Shown: in pieces, positions 23,703 through 33,204 of the stretch
Layout: every line of letters starts with the position of its first letter
How positions within the stretch are numbered: position 1 is the stretch's first letter
Assembly (NCBI GenBank): GCA_949082785.1
Contig: CARVLU010000003.1
Coordinates: 110,385-174,384 of the forward strand
Length of the DNA stretch: 64,000 bases
Reading direction: 5' to 3'
Origin: an uncultured Alphaproteobacteria bacterium
GTDB lineage: Bacteria; Pseudomonadota; Alphaproteobacteria; Rs-D84
Program-made: the position numbers and the translations under genes
The notes under the pieces: model-generated
What the model was told of the DNA's origin: nothing
Seen by the model: the letters and a program-made list of their open reading frames with translations, nothing else
Database searches by the model: none

Positions 23703-24944
23703 ATGAAGACTAAAATTATCTATATTTCCGGGAATGAAATCTTTGATATGGCCGATATTCGCGCCGCTTTTGACGAAGTGCGCACGGCGCTGAACCTGGG
23801 GGGGGATACGGTGCTGTTTGGGGTGCCGGTTGACACAGATGACGCGGGATTTGGGGCGATTAATATCCCGGCCGCATCAACCACCACCGCCATGGCGGAC
23901 ATCCCGACCGAAATTGAACCGGCCGACACCGCCGTTTCAGAAATCACCCCAACCGAAATTCCGCAAAACTCATCCGAACAACCCATTATTGAAAAGCCGA
24001 AACGTACCCCGCGGCGCACCCGCGCGCGCATGACCGAAACCGCGACCGATGACGCGGCAATGGCGACTGCCGATGAAGCGGCGACATCAATCCCGGCCGA
24101 TGACGTGGCAACGGCCCCGGCGGTCACAGACAATACGATTGACATGTCCGACGTGGAAATCCAAGCGACGGCGGATGATATTACCCCGGCGCCCGTTATT
24201 GATGAAACGCCCGCGGCGGATGACGATGTCACCGACACAACGGCGGACGCAACCCCGGTTATTCCGATTTTATCCGTTTTGGCGGGCGGCGCGCAATCGG
24301 GCGCGATGGCGGCCCCGACCGCGGCCACGGAACCAGACGCGGGTACAATTGATACAACAGCGGCGGCGGCGACCAACGACGATGACTCAACCGACGACGC
24401 GGAAATCAATGACGAACCGATTGCCGACGACGACATCAATGCGGACATGCCAACGCCGCACACCACCCAAATTGAATCCGAAACCATTGTCACCATCACG
24501 GAAAAGGTCACCATCGAAGACATGCTGACAGACGAAGCGCCGGCGCCCGCGGTGGAAAAAACACTGGAACAATTGTTGGAAAAAATGACGCCCCTGCGCG
24601 AAGACCATGTGGACACGATGGACGCGGCGCCCATCCCGGAATATGAACCGACCGCCGCGGATGAACCGGTTGCGGAACCCGACGTCCCCCAGATTTCCGA
24701 CACCGACGCCACACTGGCACAATTGGCATCTGAATTTGCGGAAAACGAAGACAAAATCGTTCCCATGCCGCGTGCGGAAAACCACGGCAAAATTGGAAAG
24801 TTGAAAAATATTCTGCCCTTTAAAAAGGCCAAACGCGATGACGCGGGTCTGATGGGGGATTTGTTCGGATGGGCCGGCATTGCCGCCAACGATGATGAAT
24901 TTTCCATCCCCGGTTTCTTTACCAACGCCGCATCGAAAAAATAA
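23703..24944 (+). CDS. Acidic low-complexity protein with conserved ends
   Basis: A 413-residue cytosolic protein started at the ATG at 23703. The N-terminus (MKTKIIYISGNEIFDMADIR) looks folded. The middle of about 280 residues is Asp/Ala/Thr/Pro-rich with one basic patch (KPKRTPRRTRARM). The C-terminus has a basic patch (GKIGKLKNILPFKKAKRDD) followed by LMGDLFGWAGIAANDDEF. No signal peptide and no enzyme motif. It may be a scaffold or polarity-type disordered protein. Unrecognised. Confidence 0.65.
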   Translation: MKTKIIYISGNEIFDMADIRAAFDEVRTALNLGGDTVLFGVPVDTDDAGFGAINIPAASTTTAMADIPTEIEPADTAVSEITPTEIPQNSSEQPIIEKPKRTPRRTRARMTETATDDAAMATADEAATSIPADDVATAPAVTDNTIDMSDVEIQATADDITPAPVIDETPAADDDVTDTTADATPVIPILSVLAGGAQSGAMAAPTAATEPDAGTIDTTAAAATNDDDSTDDAEINDEPIADDDINADMPTPHTTQIESETIVTITEKVTIEDMLTDEAPAPAVEKTLEQLLEKMTPLREDHVDTMDAAPIPEYEPTAADEPVAEPDVPQISDTDATLAQLASEFAENEDKIVPMPRAENHGKIGKLKNILPFKKAKRDDAGLMGDLFGWAGIAANDDEFSIPGFFTNAASKK

Positions 24945-24965
24945 GGGTGCGGCGCACATGCGCCC

Positions 24966-26060
24966 ATGAACACAGACACGATTCTTAGACTGCTGAAAAA
25001 TTCCGGATTTCATGTTCTGGGGGCGGACGGGTCGTTTATATATCTGGAAGACCCGTCTTGTATCCTGCGCAGTTTTGACACGTTTATCGAATACGCCTGG
25101 CTGGCCATCACGTTCATCACGGGGATGCTGTTGTTTGGATGGGCGATATCGCTGATACGCGGGGCGAAAAACGATTTGATGACAAACCTGCGTAACCTGA
25201 TGCTGATATTCGGCGCGCTGTCGCTGGCGCATCCAATAATTAATCTGGTTTATGGCGATGATTTGTTCGCCCGCGGATGCCGCACCATCCAGGTGTCGCA
25301 TGACGCCGTAAACAAATTGCTGGATGCGCGCAACGCCCAACTGGGGACGCGCGGGAACGAATTATACGAAAACTTTGATATATATGATTCCGGGGTGATA
25401 CAAAACCCGGCGCAAATGCCATACGCGGTGGCGCCAACACCCGGGGCCGGCAATCCGGCGGCCATCGAATTAATCGCCGACCATAATCCGACACCAATCG
25501 GCGCGCCCGCCCCCACCCCACGTCGGGCCAATAACCCAACCGCCACGGGCACGAATATATCGGACCGCCCCGCGCCAAATCCATCCGCCGACGGCGCCAC
25601 GCCCGTCACCATATCCCAGGCCATCAGCGCCACCGCCGCGGGCAATGACGTTATATATACCCATTCGGACGGGATGAAATTAAAACGCACCGGCGGCACC
25701 CGCGCATGGCGCAATAAAAATCCGGGCAATATTCGTTATTCCAAATTTGCACAAAACGCAGGCGCGATTGGCACGGCCGGCGGCTTTGCCGTTTTCCCAG
25801 ACGAAGAAACGGGCATTTCCGCCATTACAGCATTACTGCGCAGTGATACGTATCGCAACCTGACGGTGGGGGATGCAATTCGTCGTTATGCCCCGCCGCA
25901 CGAAAACGACACACGCGCGTATCAGCGATATCTGGAAAGACTGACGGGCGTCAAAATCGATACACGTATAAATGACCTGAATCCGGCCGAAATGGCGCGC
26001 GTCGCCGCCGCCATCAAAACAATAGAAGGTTGGACCCCCGGCCGCGAAATCCGGTTATAA
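24966..26060 (+). CDS. Membrane protein with C-terminal P5-like domain
   Basis: A 364-residue protein. Two or more hydrophobic helices lie at about residues 42-64 and 75-95 (YAWLAITFITGMLLFGW...). A Pro/Ala-rich linker spans about residues 150-215. The C-terminal domain has GGTRAWRNKNPGNIRY, FAVFPDEETGISAITALLR and IRRYAPPHENDTRAYQRYL, matching the domain of the 22394 product closely. I infer an inner-membrane protein that presents a cell-wall-binding or lytic domain in the periplasm. A type IV secretion or phage-derived component is another option. Confidence 0.55.
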   Translation: MNTDTILRLLKNSGFHVLGADGSFIYLEDPSCILRSFDTFIEYAWLAITFITGMLLFGWAISLIRGAKNDLMTNLRNLMLIFGALSLAHPIINLVYGDDLFARGCRTIQVSHDAVNKLLDARNAQLGTRGNELYENFDIYDSGVIQNPAQMPYAVAPTPGAGNPAAIELIADHNPTPIGAPAPTPRRANNPTATGTNISDRPAPNPSADGATPVTISQAISATAAGNDVIYTHSDGMKLKRTGGTRAWRNKNPGNIRYSKFAQNAGAIGTAGGFAVFPDEETGISAITALLRSDTYRNLTVGDAIRRYAPPHENDTRAYQRYLERLTGVKIDTRINDLNPAEMARVAAAIKTIEGWTPGREIRL

Positions 26061-26083
26061 GAACAAGAAAGGAAACGCATCAC

Positions 26084-26713
26084 ATGAAACACCCAAACCA
26101 TAGTGTCACAGAATCCGGCGCCGCGGGATTGACGATTTTGCTGGTCTTGATGCTGGTGATAATCGGCGTGCTGGGGGCGGTATTATGGATACGTGGCACG
26201 GATTCCCGGCCCCAGCCCGTGGCGGTTGAATCCCCCACCGCCCCGGCCGATGCGCCGCGCGTGAACGGGGGCGACGGGTTAAAAAATCCGGCACAAACCA
26301 CGCAATACCCATTGGATGAATTCGGGGCGGGCGTGTCCCAGATTGATGTATTCTTAATCGATATCAACGGTGACGGGCACAGTGATAAAATCACCCGCAC
26401 GCGCGTTGAAAACGGCACCGACCATTATTCTGATAAATACACCATTGAATTGCGCAATGGCCCAATCAATGAATTCCGCGATATCACCCCGCCGGATTTT
26501 GAAACCATTGTGGGGGCCGAATGCGCATTGCAAAAGTTCCAGTTTGTGTTTCGTCCGACGTTTCGCGTGATAAAGATATCGCGCCCATGGCGCCAATCAT
26601 GGATAACACCGACATTGGCCACCAAAACGATATACAGCCTGAACGCGGACCAGTTACAGGAAAGCAGTCGCGACCCCATCAAAGAAATATGCGACGTAAC
26701 AGATTTGTTTTAA
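26084..26713 (+). CDS. Single-pass exported protein with DxNxDG calcium-like motif
   Basis: Started at the ATG at 26084 after AAAGGAAAC; 209 residues. One membrane helix (about residues 13-35) is followed by a Pro-rich linker and a soluble part containing IDINGDGHSDKITR, an FG-GAP/dockerin-like D-x-N-x-D-G loop. A lone Cys-containing region lies at the C-terminus (ICDVTDLF). It follows the P5-like membrane protein by 23 nt, so it is probably part of the same operon. The function is unknown. Confidence 0.55.
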   Translation: MKHPNHSVTESGAAGLTILLVLMLVIIGVLGAVLWIRGTDSRPQPVAVESPTAPADAPRVNGGDGLKNPAQTTQYPLDEFGAGVSQIDVFLIDINGDGHSDKITRTRVENGTDHYSDKYTIELRNGPINEFRDITPPDFETIVGAECALQKFQFVFRPTFRVIKISRPWRQSWITPTLATKTIYSLNADQLQESSRDPIKEICDVTDLF

Positions 26714-26724
26714 AGCAATAACAT

Positions 26725-26745
26725 ACGGGGCCGCGGCCCCGTTTT
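26725..26745. terminator. Terminator
   Basis: ACGGGGCCGCGGCCCCGT, a perfect palindrome with TTTT, between convergent genes. Confidence 0.85.
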
Positions 26746-26748
26746 GTC

Positions 26749-27450
26749 TTAATCCAACAGGTGCATATTGCGCGCCGAATACAAAATATCCCCAGATACC
26801 AGAAAATGGTCGAACAATTCAATTCCGGCAACGGCCAGAACATCGCGAACCTCGGTCGTGATTTCGATATCTTCGGTTGAAAATGATGTCTGTGGTATCA
26901 GGTGATTATGCAACAGCAAAACCGACCGCGCATTTAAATCCAGCGCCCGCTTTAATATTTCACGCGTATAAACAGCCGCCCAATCAATTGTTCCCACACT
27001 GTGCAAATCGTCCGCCAACAGACGCAGTTCCTGGTCCAGGTACAAGACGCGAAATTCTTCGACGGTTTTACCGGCCATCTGTAATTTACAATAATCAGAA
27101 ATACCATCCATGTTGTGGAAAATGGGTTTATCCGCCAATTTACACTGATAACCCTTTAACATGATTTGATGAATAACCTTGAAAAAGACGGCGGTGTTTT
27201 CCCGTATGCCCGGATTTTCAACCAACGAATCCACCGATGCGGTCAACACGTCATAAATACTGCCGTAACGTTTTAACAATTGACGTGATAACGGGCGTAC
27301 ATCACGTCTGGGGATGGCGTAACTCAGCAATAATTCGAACAGTTCATAATCAGCAATCTGACCCGCCAAAAATTTCTGTCTTAATCTTTCGCGATGTCCA
27401 ACGCGGAAATCCGCATTATCAGATTTCAACTGTTTGCCGACCGATGCCAT
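26749..27450 (-). CDS. radC: RadC family JAB-domain protein
   Basis: A 233-residue protein started at 27450 (MASVGKQ), 7 nt after the map stop. The N-terminal HxH-like region (HRERLRQKFLA...YELFELLLSYAIPRRDV) and the helix-hairpin-helix (VENPGI) are typical of RadC. The JAB1/MPN domain has LLHNHLIPQTSFSTEDI, i.e. the HxH...S-x-x-D zinc motif, although Leu-Ile replaces the usual Pro-Ser-Gly after the second His. Its role in DNA repair is disputed. It lies in a lptE-holA-map-radC operon. Confidence 0.88.
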   Translation of the reverse strand: MASVGKQLKSDNADFRVGHRERLRQKFLAGQIADYELFELLLSYAIPRRDVRPLSRQLLKRYGSIYDVLTASVDSLVENPGIRENTAVFFKVIHQIMLKGYQCKLADKPIFHNMDGISDYCKLQMAGKTVEEFRVLYLDQELRLLADDLHSVGTIDWAAVYTREILKRALDLNARSVLLLHNHLIPQTSFSTEDIEITTEVRDVLAVAGIELFDHFLVSGDILYSARNMHLLD

Positions 27451-27457
27451 GTGGACC

Positions 27458-28219
27458 CTATACCATTTTTTCTGTAAATATGACGGCGCCGTCTTCGGTA
27501 ATACCGATGGTGTGTTCCCACTGGGCGGACATGCCGCCGTCAACCGTGCGGGCGGTCCATCCATCGGCATCAATCTTGCAATCGGGCCGGCCGGTATTAA
27601 TCATGGGTTCAATGGTAAAGACCAACCCCGGCACCATTTTCACGCGGTCCCAGTGCGGGTCATAGAAATGGAAAATCTGGGGGTCGTCGTGCATGACTTT
27701 GCCAATGCCGTGCCCCACAAAGTCACGCGAAATGGAAAACCCGTGGGGTTTTACCACCGCTTCGATTGTTTTGCCAATTTCAGACAACGGCACGCCCGGC
27801 GCACACACCGCAATGGCCGCGTTTAACGCATCCTGGCACGTTTGGACCAATTCGCGTGTGCGGGGCGCAACATTGCCAATCATATACATGCGCGATGCGT
27901 CACCGTGAAATCCCTTGTACTCGGCCGTTAAATCGACGTTGACGATGTCGCCGTCTTTTAAAATAACGTCGTCACTGGGGATGCCGTGGACAATAACGTC
28001 ATTGACCGACGTACAGATATTTTTCGGGTACCCCTGGTATCCCAAATCGGACGACCGCGCGCCATTGGCCCGCAAAAATTCCGCAACCATGCGGTCGATT
28101 TCACCGGTCGAAATGCCGGCGCGGATATGGGGGCTGATGTAATCAAAACACCGTGCGACCAAATCGCCCACCGCACGCAGACGCTTGAAATCTTTTGGGG
28201 CATAAACGGATGCTAACAT
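27458..28219 (-). CDS. map: Type I methionine aminopeptidase
   Basis: A 253-residue protein with all five metal ligands: Asp in NVDLTAEYKGFHGDASR (two Asp), His in GHGIGKVMHDDP, Glu in FTIEPM and Glu in WEHTIGITEDG. VIVHGIPSDD carries the conserved substrate-binding histidine. It removes the initiator methionine from new proteins. Its start overlaps the holA end by 7 nt. Confidence 0.95.
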   Translation of the reverse strand: MLASVYAPKDFKRLRAVGDLVARCFDYISPHIRAGISTGEIDRMVAEFLRANGARSSDLGYQGYPKNICTSVNDVIVHGIPSDDVILKDGDIVNVDLTAEYKGFHGDASRMYMIGNVAPRTRELVQTCQDALNAAIAVCAPGVPLSEIGKTIEAVVKPHGFSISRDFVGHGIGKVMHDDPQIFHFYDPHWDRVKMVPGLVFTIEPMINTGRPDCKIDADGWTARTVDGGMSAQWEHTIGITEDGAVIFTEKMV

Positions 28220-29205
28220 GAACTTCTTCTCCTGACTGATAATTTGGCGGCACGAACCGACAATTTTAATGCAAAATCACGCAACAATACTTCGCCCGGC
28301 ATACCGGTCGTGCGCAATTGACGTTCCAATTCATTCAGCCGCATCAACACCGCGGCAATTTCAGATTCCGGCCAGATTTTCACGGCCAGATTAAATTTAT
28401 CGGCGACTTTCCAGAACAGACGGGGCATCTGACCTTCGACAACGGCGGTCATCAGTTTTTTGAAATGGTTGTCCAACATGCGCACCAACATGTTCGGTTC
28501 CGCATTGTCGTACAGCAACCGGTCCAGTGCCGTCATCGTTTGGTGAATATGTCCCGCCGTCAACGAATACAGAAATTCGTCCGTGTCCGCCGCGCCGGTA
28601 TCCGGCAAACATTTTTCAACATCTTCCAAATCGACAATTTTTTTATCATCGACATACAGTGCGATTTTGGTCAGAAACCCGCGCGTAATCCCACGGTCCC
28701 CGCCCAAATGCGTCGTCATGTATGTCAACGCGTCGGGTTTAATCTGGGTAATGCCGGCGGCAAACAGTTCCCGCTGAATCAATGCCCCCAGTGTCCGCGC
28801 ATCATCGGTATAGCACGCCAGCGCGGCGATGTTATCCCCGCCTTCGAACAAGGAACGCAGTCCCCCGCCCGCACGCAAATCCCCCGCGCACACAATAACC
28901 GTTGCGCACAATCCCGAATGACCGACCAAATCGGCAATTTGGCGCGCATCACTGTCCCCGGCGTTGGAAATAATCACCATTTTGCGGCCGCCGAACATGG
29001 ATGGGCTGCAACTTTCCGCAAACAGGGCATCCTGTTTTTCTTTTAATTCATTGGAATCCAGCGCAAACAGATTATCTTTTTCAATGCCCAGTTTATCGAC
29101 CGCCCGGTCACAGAATTCATCCACCTGGCCGGCGTCGGGCCCATAAATCAAGACCGCCCGGATGCGTTCGATACCGTTGTTAAAATCCGCTTCTTTCCAT
29201 TTCAT
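28213..29205 (-). CDS. holA: DNA polymerase III delta subunit
   Basis: A 330-residue protein of HolA pattern: RAVLIYGPDAGQVDEF at the N-terminus (degenerate Walker-like), LFAESCSPSMFGGRKMVII, a middle domain and the helical C-terminus (AVLMRLNELERQLRTTGMP-GEVLLRDFALKL). It opens the clamp in the clamp loader. It overlaps lptE by 4 nt upstream and map by 7 nt downstream; lptE-holA linkage is common in proteobacteria. Confidence 0.9.
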   Translation of the reverse strand: MKWKEADFNNGIERIRAVLIYGPDAGQVDEFCDRAVDKLGIEKDNLFALDSNELKEKQDALFAESCSPSMFGGRKMVIISNAGDSDARQIADLVGHSGLCATVIVCAGDLRAGGGLRSLFEGGDNIAALACYTDDARTLGALIQRELFAAGITQIKPDALTYMTTHLGGDRGITRGFLTKIALYVDDKKIVDLEDVEKCLPDTGAADTDEFLYSLTAGHIHQTMTALDRLLYDNAEPNMLVRMLDNHFKKLMTAVVEGQMPRLFWKVADKFNLAVKIWPESEIAAVLMRLNELERQLRTTGMPGEVLLRDFALKLSVRAAKLSVRRRSSC

Positions 29206-29675
29206 TGCTGGACCGGTGTTTTCTGGGCATATTTGTATGTTTCGGCAAAAACGCGCGTACTGATTTTATCCGACAATTGCTTAATCGTGTTTTGGACGGC
29301 GTTGTTATACGACGCATTTGCCGCCACCAGGTACCGCACAAAAGCATAGGATTCAGACGCCCGTTCCTGGCCGGTGGCGATTGTTTCAGCCCCGCGCGTC
29401 AATGTATATGATGCGGTCAACTGCACTTCGCGCCAAGACGCGTCGCCGGTCGGTTCCAATGCCTTGTACTGGGTGACGGGGGCGGCCAAATTCACCGTCA
29501 GCGTATATTGCGCATTGCTGTCATGTTGGCCGCCGAATTTGGCGTTCAACGCGTTGCGCAATTCAATGCCGTTAATGCCGCGGATGGGCGGGACATAGAC
29601 ATCGGCATCATCACCGACGAACATGGGGTGAAAGCCGCATCCGGCCAGCAACAAAATCAAAAGATATTTTTTCAT
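29202..29675 (-). CDS. lptE: LPS-assembly lipoprotein LptE
   Basis: A 157-residue lipoprotein started at 29675 (MKKYLLILLLAGCGFHPMF). The lipobox LAGC followed by GFHP/GFxPL is the hallmark of LptE. Downstream FGGQHDSNAQYTLTVN, TASYTLTRGAETIATGQ and YAFVRYLVAANASYNNAVQN are the typical LptE fold segments. It plugs the LptD barrel for LPS export. The translated frame extends upstream of 29675, but the lipoprotein start is clear. Confidence 0.9.
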   Translation of the reverse strand: MKKYLLILLLAGCGFHPMFVGDDADVYVPPIRGINGIELRNALNAKFGGQHDSNAQYTLTVNLAAPVTQYKALEPTGDASWREVQLTASYTLTRGAETIATGQERASESYAFVRYLVAANASYNNAVQNTIKQLSDKISTRVFAETYKYAQKTPVQQ

Positions 29676-29762
29676 CTGTGTATCGCGCGCGTTGGAAATC
29701 GTTTTCCTGTTGAACTTCCCTGATATATTAGCTAGACTTTTAATAAATCGCAAGGGGGAATG

Positions 29763-31001
29763 ATGAATATTTTTATCCTGTTTTTGGTCGTTTTGTTCAT
29801 GGCGGGTTATTATTTTATCGACAGCCCCAGCATGCGCGTCACGCGTCATGACACCGAATATGCGGTCACCCGCGCCGATTTGCGCACCATTGCCGAATGC
29901 ACGGCCGCGGCCCACACCGCCGCCATCAAAGACATGGCGTTCGACGATATCTGCGTGTCCCAGAACGAAATCCACAGCGAATATGTCTGTTTGAACGACA
30001 GACTGGCGGTCACCAAGTGCGAAATTGTCCGGAATAAGAAACCCGCGTACAGTTTCCTGATTACCATTACGCGCGCGTTGCCCCAAAACGAGTACAATTC
30101 CATGATGGAAATCTTGGAATCGGATTATTCCAACGCCGGGACATTTGGCATCTTTCAATCCGGGGTGATTTTATCGGGGGGCACAACCGGCAAACGAACG
30201 GTGCCGGCCGCCGTTATCCGGGCAACCGAATTGACCGACGGGCAATTGGTGTATTTAACCCAATATGAAATCCCCGATGCCGAAACAGAATTCACCGCAC
30301 CCACCACCGCCGACATTGATTGCCCGGTCGGTACGGTGAAAACATACCGGTTCAGCCGCTGGCAATGTATCGGCGCGAACACCAAAACCAATTGCGCGGG
30401 CGACATGATTTGGGACAGCGATTTGTTAAAATGCGTCCCCGATGAATCGCGAAAGCCGCTGTGTGGCAATAAACAGACCGCCGTTATGGTGGACAGCGTG
30501 TGGGAATGTATCGACCCGTTCCCGGACAAGGCATGCCCCGCCGGCATGGTTGCCCGTTTGAATTACAGCACACTGGAATGGGAATGCGTGACCGACCCGA
30601 CAACCACCCCCGACACAAAAAAATGCGACGGCGGCAGTTTGGGCGCCATTTATGGGCAATTGGGGGCGACACTGCGCGTGCCGACGACATCATGCACCGA
30701 TTGCGAACAAATGATTACCAACACCGATACGTGTATATCGTATTGCGTGCCCGACCCGACGAAAATCAACGACCCAAAATGTTACCCCGCCGCGCGGACA
30801 TGCGACGGCGCGTCGCGCGCATTTTATTTCGGATTCCCCAGTCCCGCGTACACCACCCGCGTGGATGCGGTGGCCAAATACCGCGTCCCCTTTGACAAGG
30901 CGCATTCCCAAAACCGCCGATTTAACTGTATGGATTGCGGGGAACGCGGCATCAATACCGAAAAATCATTCCCACCATACATTGCGATATGTAACGAATA
31001 A
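29763..31001 (+). CDS. Cysteine-rich exported protein
   Basis: A 412-residue protein from the second ATG, with an N-terminal hydrophobic helix (signal anchor). A first half of about 170 residues contains paired cysteines (AECTAAAH...DDICVSQ...EYVCLND...TKCEIV). A second half is a series of Cys-rich repeats of 'CPxGxxxxxxxWxC' type (DCPVGTVKTYRFSRWQCIG; ACPAGMVARLNYSTLEWECV). The end has CMDCGERG. This pattern suggests many disulphides in the periplasm or on the surface. I do not recognise the family. The gene is monocistronic with a GGGG-type ribosome site. Confidence 0.65.
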   Translation: MNIFILFLVVLFMAGYYFIDSPSMRVTRHDTEYAVTRADLRTIAECTAAAHTAAIKDMAFDDICVSQNEIHSEYVCLNDRLAVTKCEIVRNKKPAYSFLITITRALPQNEYNSMMEILESDYSNAGTFGIFQSGVILSGGTTGKRTVPAAVIRATELTDGQLVYLTQYEIPDAETEFTAPTTADIDCPVGTVKTYRFSRWQCIGANTKTNCAGDMIWDSDLLKCVPDESRKPLCGNKQTAVMVDSVWECIDPFPDKACPAGMVARLNYSTLEWECVTDPTTTPDTKKCDGGSLGAIYGQLGATLRVPTTSCTDCEQMITNTDTCISYCVPDPTKINDPKCYPAARTCDGASRAFYFGFPSPAYTTRVDAVAKYRVPFDKAHSQNRRFNCMDCGERGINTEKSFPPYIAICNE

Positions 31002-31051
31002 AAACAGGGGGCGCATTGCCCCCCGTAAATTTATCCCGCGAATGATACAAA

Positions 31052-31330
31052 TCAACGCTGACGCGTCATGGTCACCGCGGCCATGCCGGGGACATTCGGG
31101 TGAATCTGACGCAATAATTTTTCCATGCGGTCTTCCAACCGATTGATTTCTGCACCATATTCGGCCAATTCTTCGCGGCTTTCGCGGACATCATTTCCAT
31201 CAAAACAATTGTTCGCGATAAAGCGTTCCGTGGCATCCATCTGGCTGTACAGCATCGCCAACCGGTTACGAATATTGGATATTTCTGCAATGATGGCATT
31301 GCGGTTCTGGACATTTAACAGTGCCGGCAT
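31052..31330 (-). CDS. Small coiled-coil protein
   Basis: A 92-residue, mostly helical protein (AEISNIRNRLAMLYSQMD...EELAEYGAEINRLEDRMEKLLRQI) without a signal peptide. A GGGGCAAT ribosome site is visible. No known family is recognised. It stands alone between the Cys-rich gene and the acyl-CoA ligase, with its own upstream AT-rich region. Dimerising structural or regulatory roles are possible. Confidence 0.6.
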   Translation of the reverse strand: MPALLNVQNRNAIIAEISNIRNRLAMLYSQMDATERFIANNCFDGNDVRESREELAEYGAEINRLEDRMEKLLRQIHPNVPGMAAVTMTRQR

Positions 31331-31448
31331 CATGATATTGCCCCTTTTGTTAATCTTATTGACGATTTACCACAGTAATAGCAAATAAACAAATCCCGTG
31401 TCAAAGCAAATCTGACGCCGAAACCGGCATCAGATTTGCCCGACGGTT

Positions 31449-33035
31449 TTACACATCCTGGCGCGTGAAAGCACCCGCGTCCAGCATTTCTTTGACCGCA
31501 AACAGTTTAATCTTGCGGGCGGACGTTTGGGGCAATTCATCTTCGGTGATGGCAAAATGCTTTACCCATTTGTACGGCGCGATTTTCATATTCGACGCCT
31601 TGACCAGTAATGCGACGCGGGCCATTGTGACACCCGGTTTAACCTGGAACACGGCGTACGGAACGATTTTGCCCCCGATGGTATATTCAAACACCGCCGC
31701 GGCCAAGATTTCATCGTTTTGCAGATATAAATCGGCCAATTCATCGGGATATACGTTTTTACCGCTGTCCAGAACGATGACCTGTTTCTGGCGCCCTTTG
31801 ACCACCAGACGGCCGCGCCGGTCCAACAGACCCAAATCACCGGTTTTAAACCAGCCATCTTCGAACGCGGCGGCGTTGGCTTCGTCATTGCCGACGTATC
31901 CCGGCATCACCATATTCCCGCGCAGCCAGATTTCACCCACACCGTGTTTGTCCGGGTTGTGGATTTTCAGTTCATTGCCCGGTAACGGCCCCGCATAGTG
32001 CATACGACCGTCTGGCAAACGAAATGCAAAGTTAAAATACCCCGGCCCCGTGGATTCGGTCAAACCATAGCAATCGCCGACCACAAATCCCAAACGTTCA
32101 AAGAACCGGCGAATGGTCGGTTTCAGCGTGGCCCCGGCCGACACCAAAACGCGTGTATTTCCGCCAAAGATTTCATGGATGGGCCGCGTCACGCGCCGCA
32201 CGACGCCCCCCAATCCAATCGCCCGCAAAAATCCGCGCATCGCGACCACCACCAGCATCAGGGTATAGACATGCTTTTCTTTGGCCCCGTCGATGATTTT
32301 TTTATAAAACGCTTCCCAAATACGGGGGACGGCGGGGATGACTTCGGGATGATATTTCTGGAAATCGGCCAGAAATTCGCGTGGGTTCAACACCGGCTGT
32401 AACAACAGTTTTCCCGACAGCACCAACGGCGCCACGATATTAATCACCACACCATAAATATGGTACAGCGGCAAAAATCCGTAAAAGATGTATCCGGGAT
32501 GAATCACAGGCTTATAAAACAGCGCGCCCCGCCCCAACGACAAAATGTTGTCGTGGGTCAATCCCACCACCTTTGGATTACCGGTTGACCCCGATGTAAA
32601 AGATAACATCGCGATATCGCCGGCCGTAACATCGACCGCGCGGAACGCGGATTCATCTTCGTCGTCGGGCGTTTCGATGTCGAACATTTCCGGCCCGCCG
32701 TCAATGAAATAGTGCGTCTGCGCCAATGCCAATTTGCACCCGGTGCGTTGCATCATGTTTAACTGTTCGGTCTGGGACAACCCGGTGTCCAGCATTAAAA
32801 CACGCGCCCCCTGGGACGTGATGGCGAAATACGATTTGATAAATTCCGGCGTATTACCCGACAGAATCGCGACCGTATCCCCCTTTTTCACGCCAAAGCG
32901 CCGTGCCAGCATCACCGCACGTTGTTTGACCATTTTCAATAAATCTGCATAGGTTTCGCCCCCACGGACAAAGAACACACGATCTTTGTTCGCGGTGCAT
33001 GCACTGTGCAGCATGTCATAAATATTTTTCATCAT
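31449..33035 (-). CDS. AMP-forming acyl-CoA synthetase-like ligase
   Basis: A 528-residue adenylate-forming enzyme. The P-loop LSFTSGSTGNPKVVGLTH is at about residues 144-160. CYGLTESTGPGYF is the A5 motif, WFKTGDLGLLDRRGRLVVKGR the A7-A8 hinge, and the C-terminal lysine region is PQTSARKIKLFAVK. Closest in style to long-chain fatty acyl-CoA ligases (FadD/acyl-ACP synthetase). It is likely to activate exogenous fatty acids for phospholipid synthesis. Monocistronic. The exact acyl specificity cannot be read. Confidence 0.85.
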   Translation of the reverse strand: MMKNIYDMLHSACTANKDRVFFVRGGETYADLLKMVKQRAVMLARRFGVKKGDTVAILSGNTPEFIKSYFAITSQGARVLMLDTGLSQTEQLNMMQRTGCKLALAQTHYFIDGGPEMFDIETPDDEDESAFRAVDVTAGDIAMLSFTSGSTGNPKVVGLTHDNILSLGRGALFYKPVIHPGYIFYGFLPLYHIYGVVINIVAPLVLSGKLLLQPVLNPREFLADFQKYHPEVIPAVPRIWEAFYKKIIDGAKEKHVYTLMLVVVAMRGFLRAIGLGGVVRRVTRPIHEIFGGNTRVLVSAGATLKPTIRRFFERLGFVVGDCYGLTESTGPGYFNFAFRLPDGRMHYAGPLPGNELKIHNPDKHGVGEIWLRGNMVMPGYVGNDEANAAAFEDGWFKTGDLGLLDRRGRLVVKGRQKQVIVLDSGKNVYPDELADLYLQNDEILAAAVFEYTIGGKIVPYAVFQVKPGVTMARVALLVKASNMKIAPYKWVKHFAITEDELPQTSARKIKLFAVKEMLDAGAFTRQDV

Positions 33036-33156
33036 GAACAATGTCTCTTTTGGTTATGTGTTATATCCGGGTTCCAAAACCCACGTCCGGACATACACAG
33101 GATAAAGCTTGGGGGCAGGAAAAACAACCTATTTTATCCCCGGGGACCAAAATCAA

Positions 33157-33182
33157 ACCCGGGGCGCACCACCCCGGTTTTT
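33157..33182 (-). terminator. Terminator after the pilus operon
   Basis: AAACCGGGG and CCCCGGGTTT (minus-strand reading) with T-rich flank, 23 nt after the usher stop. Confidence 0.65.
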
Positions 33183-33204
33183 ACAGAAAATTCAATCAAT
33201 TACA

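Noticed and set aside
23720..24979. Long Ser/Ala/Val-rich minus-strand ORF opposite the acidic protein
   Set aside because: It mirrors the biased codons of the plus-strand gene (GAC/GCG repeats give long open antisense frames), with no ribosome site and unnatural composition.
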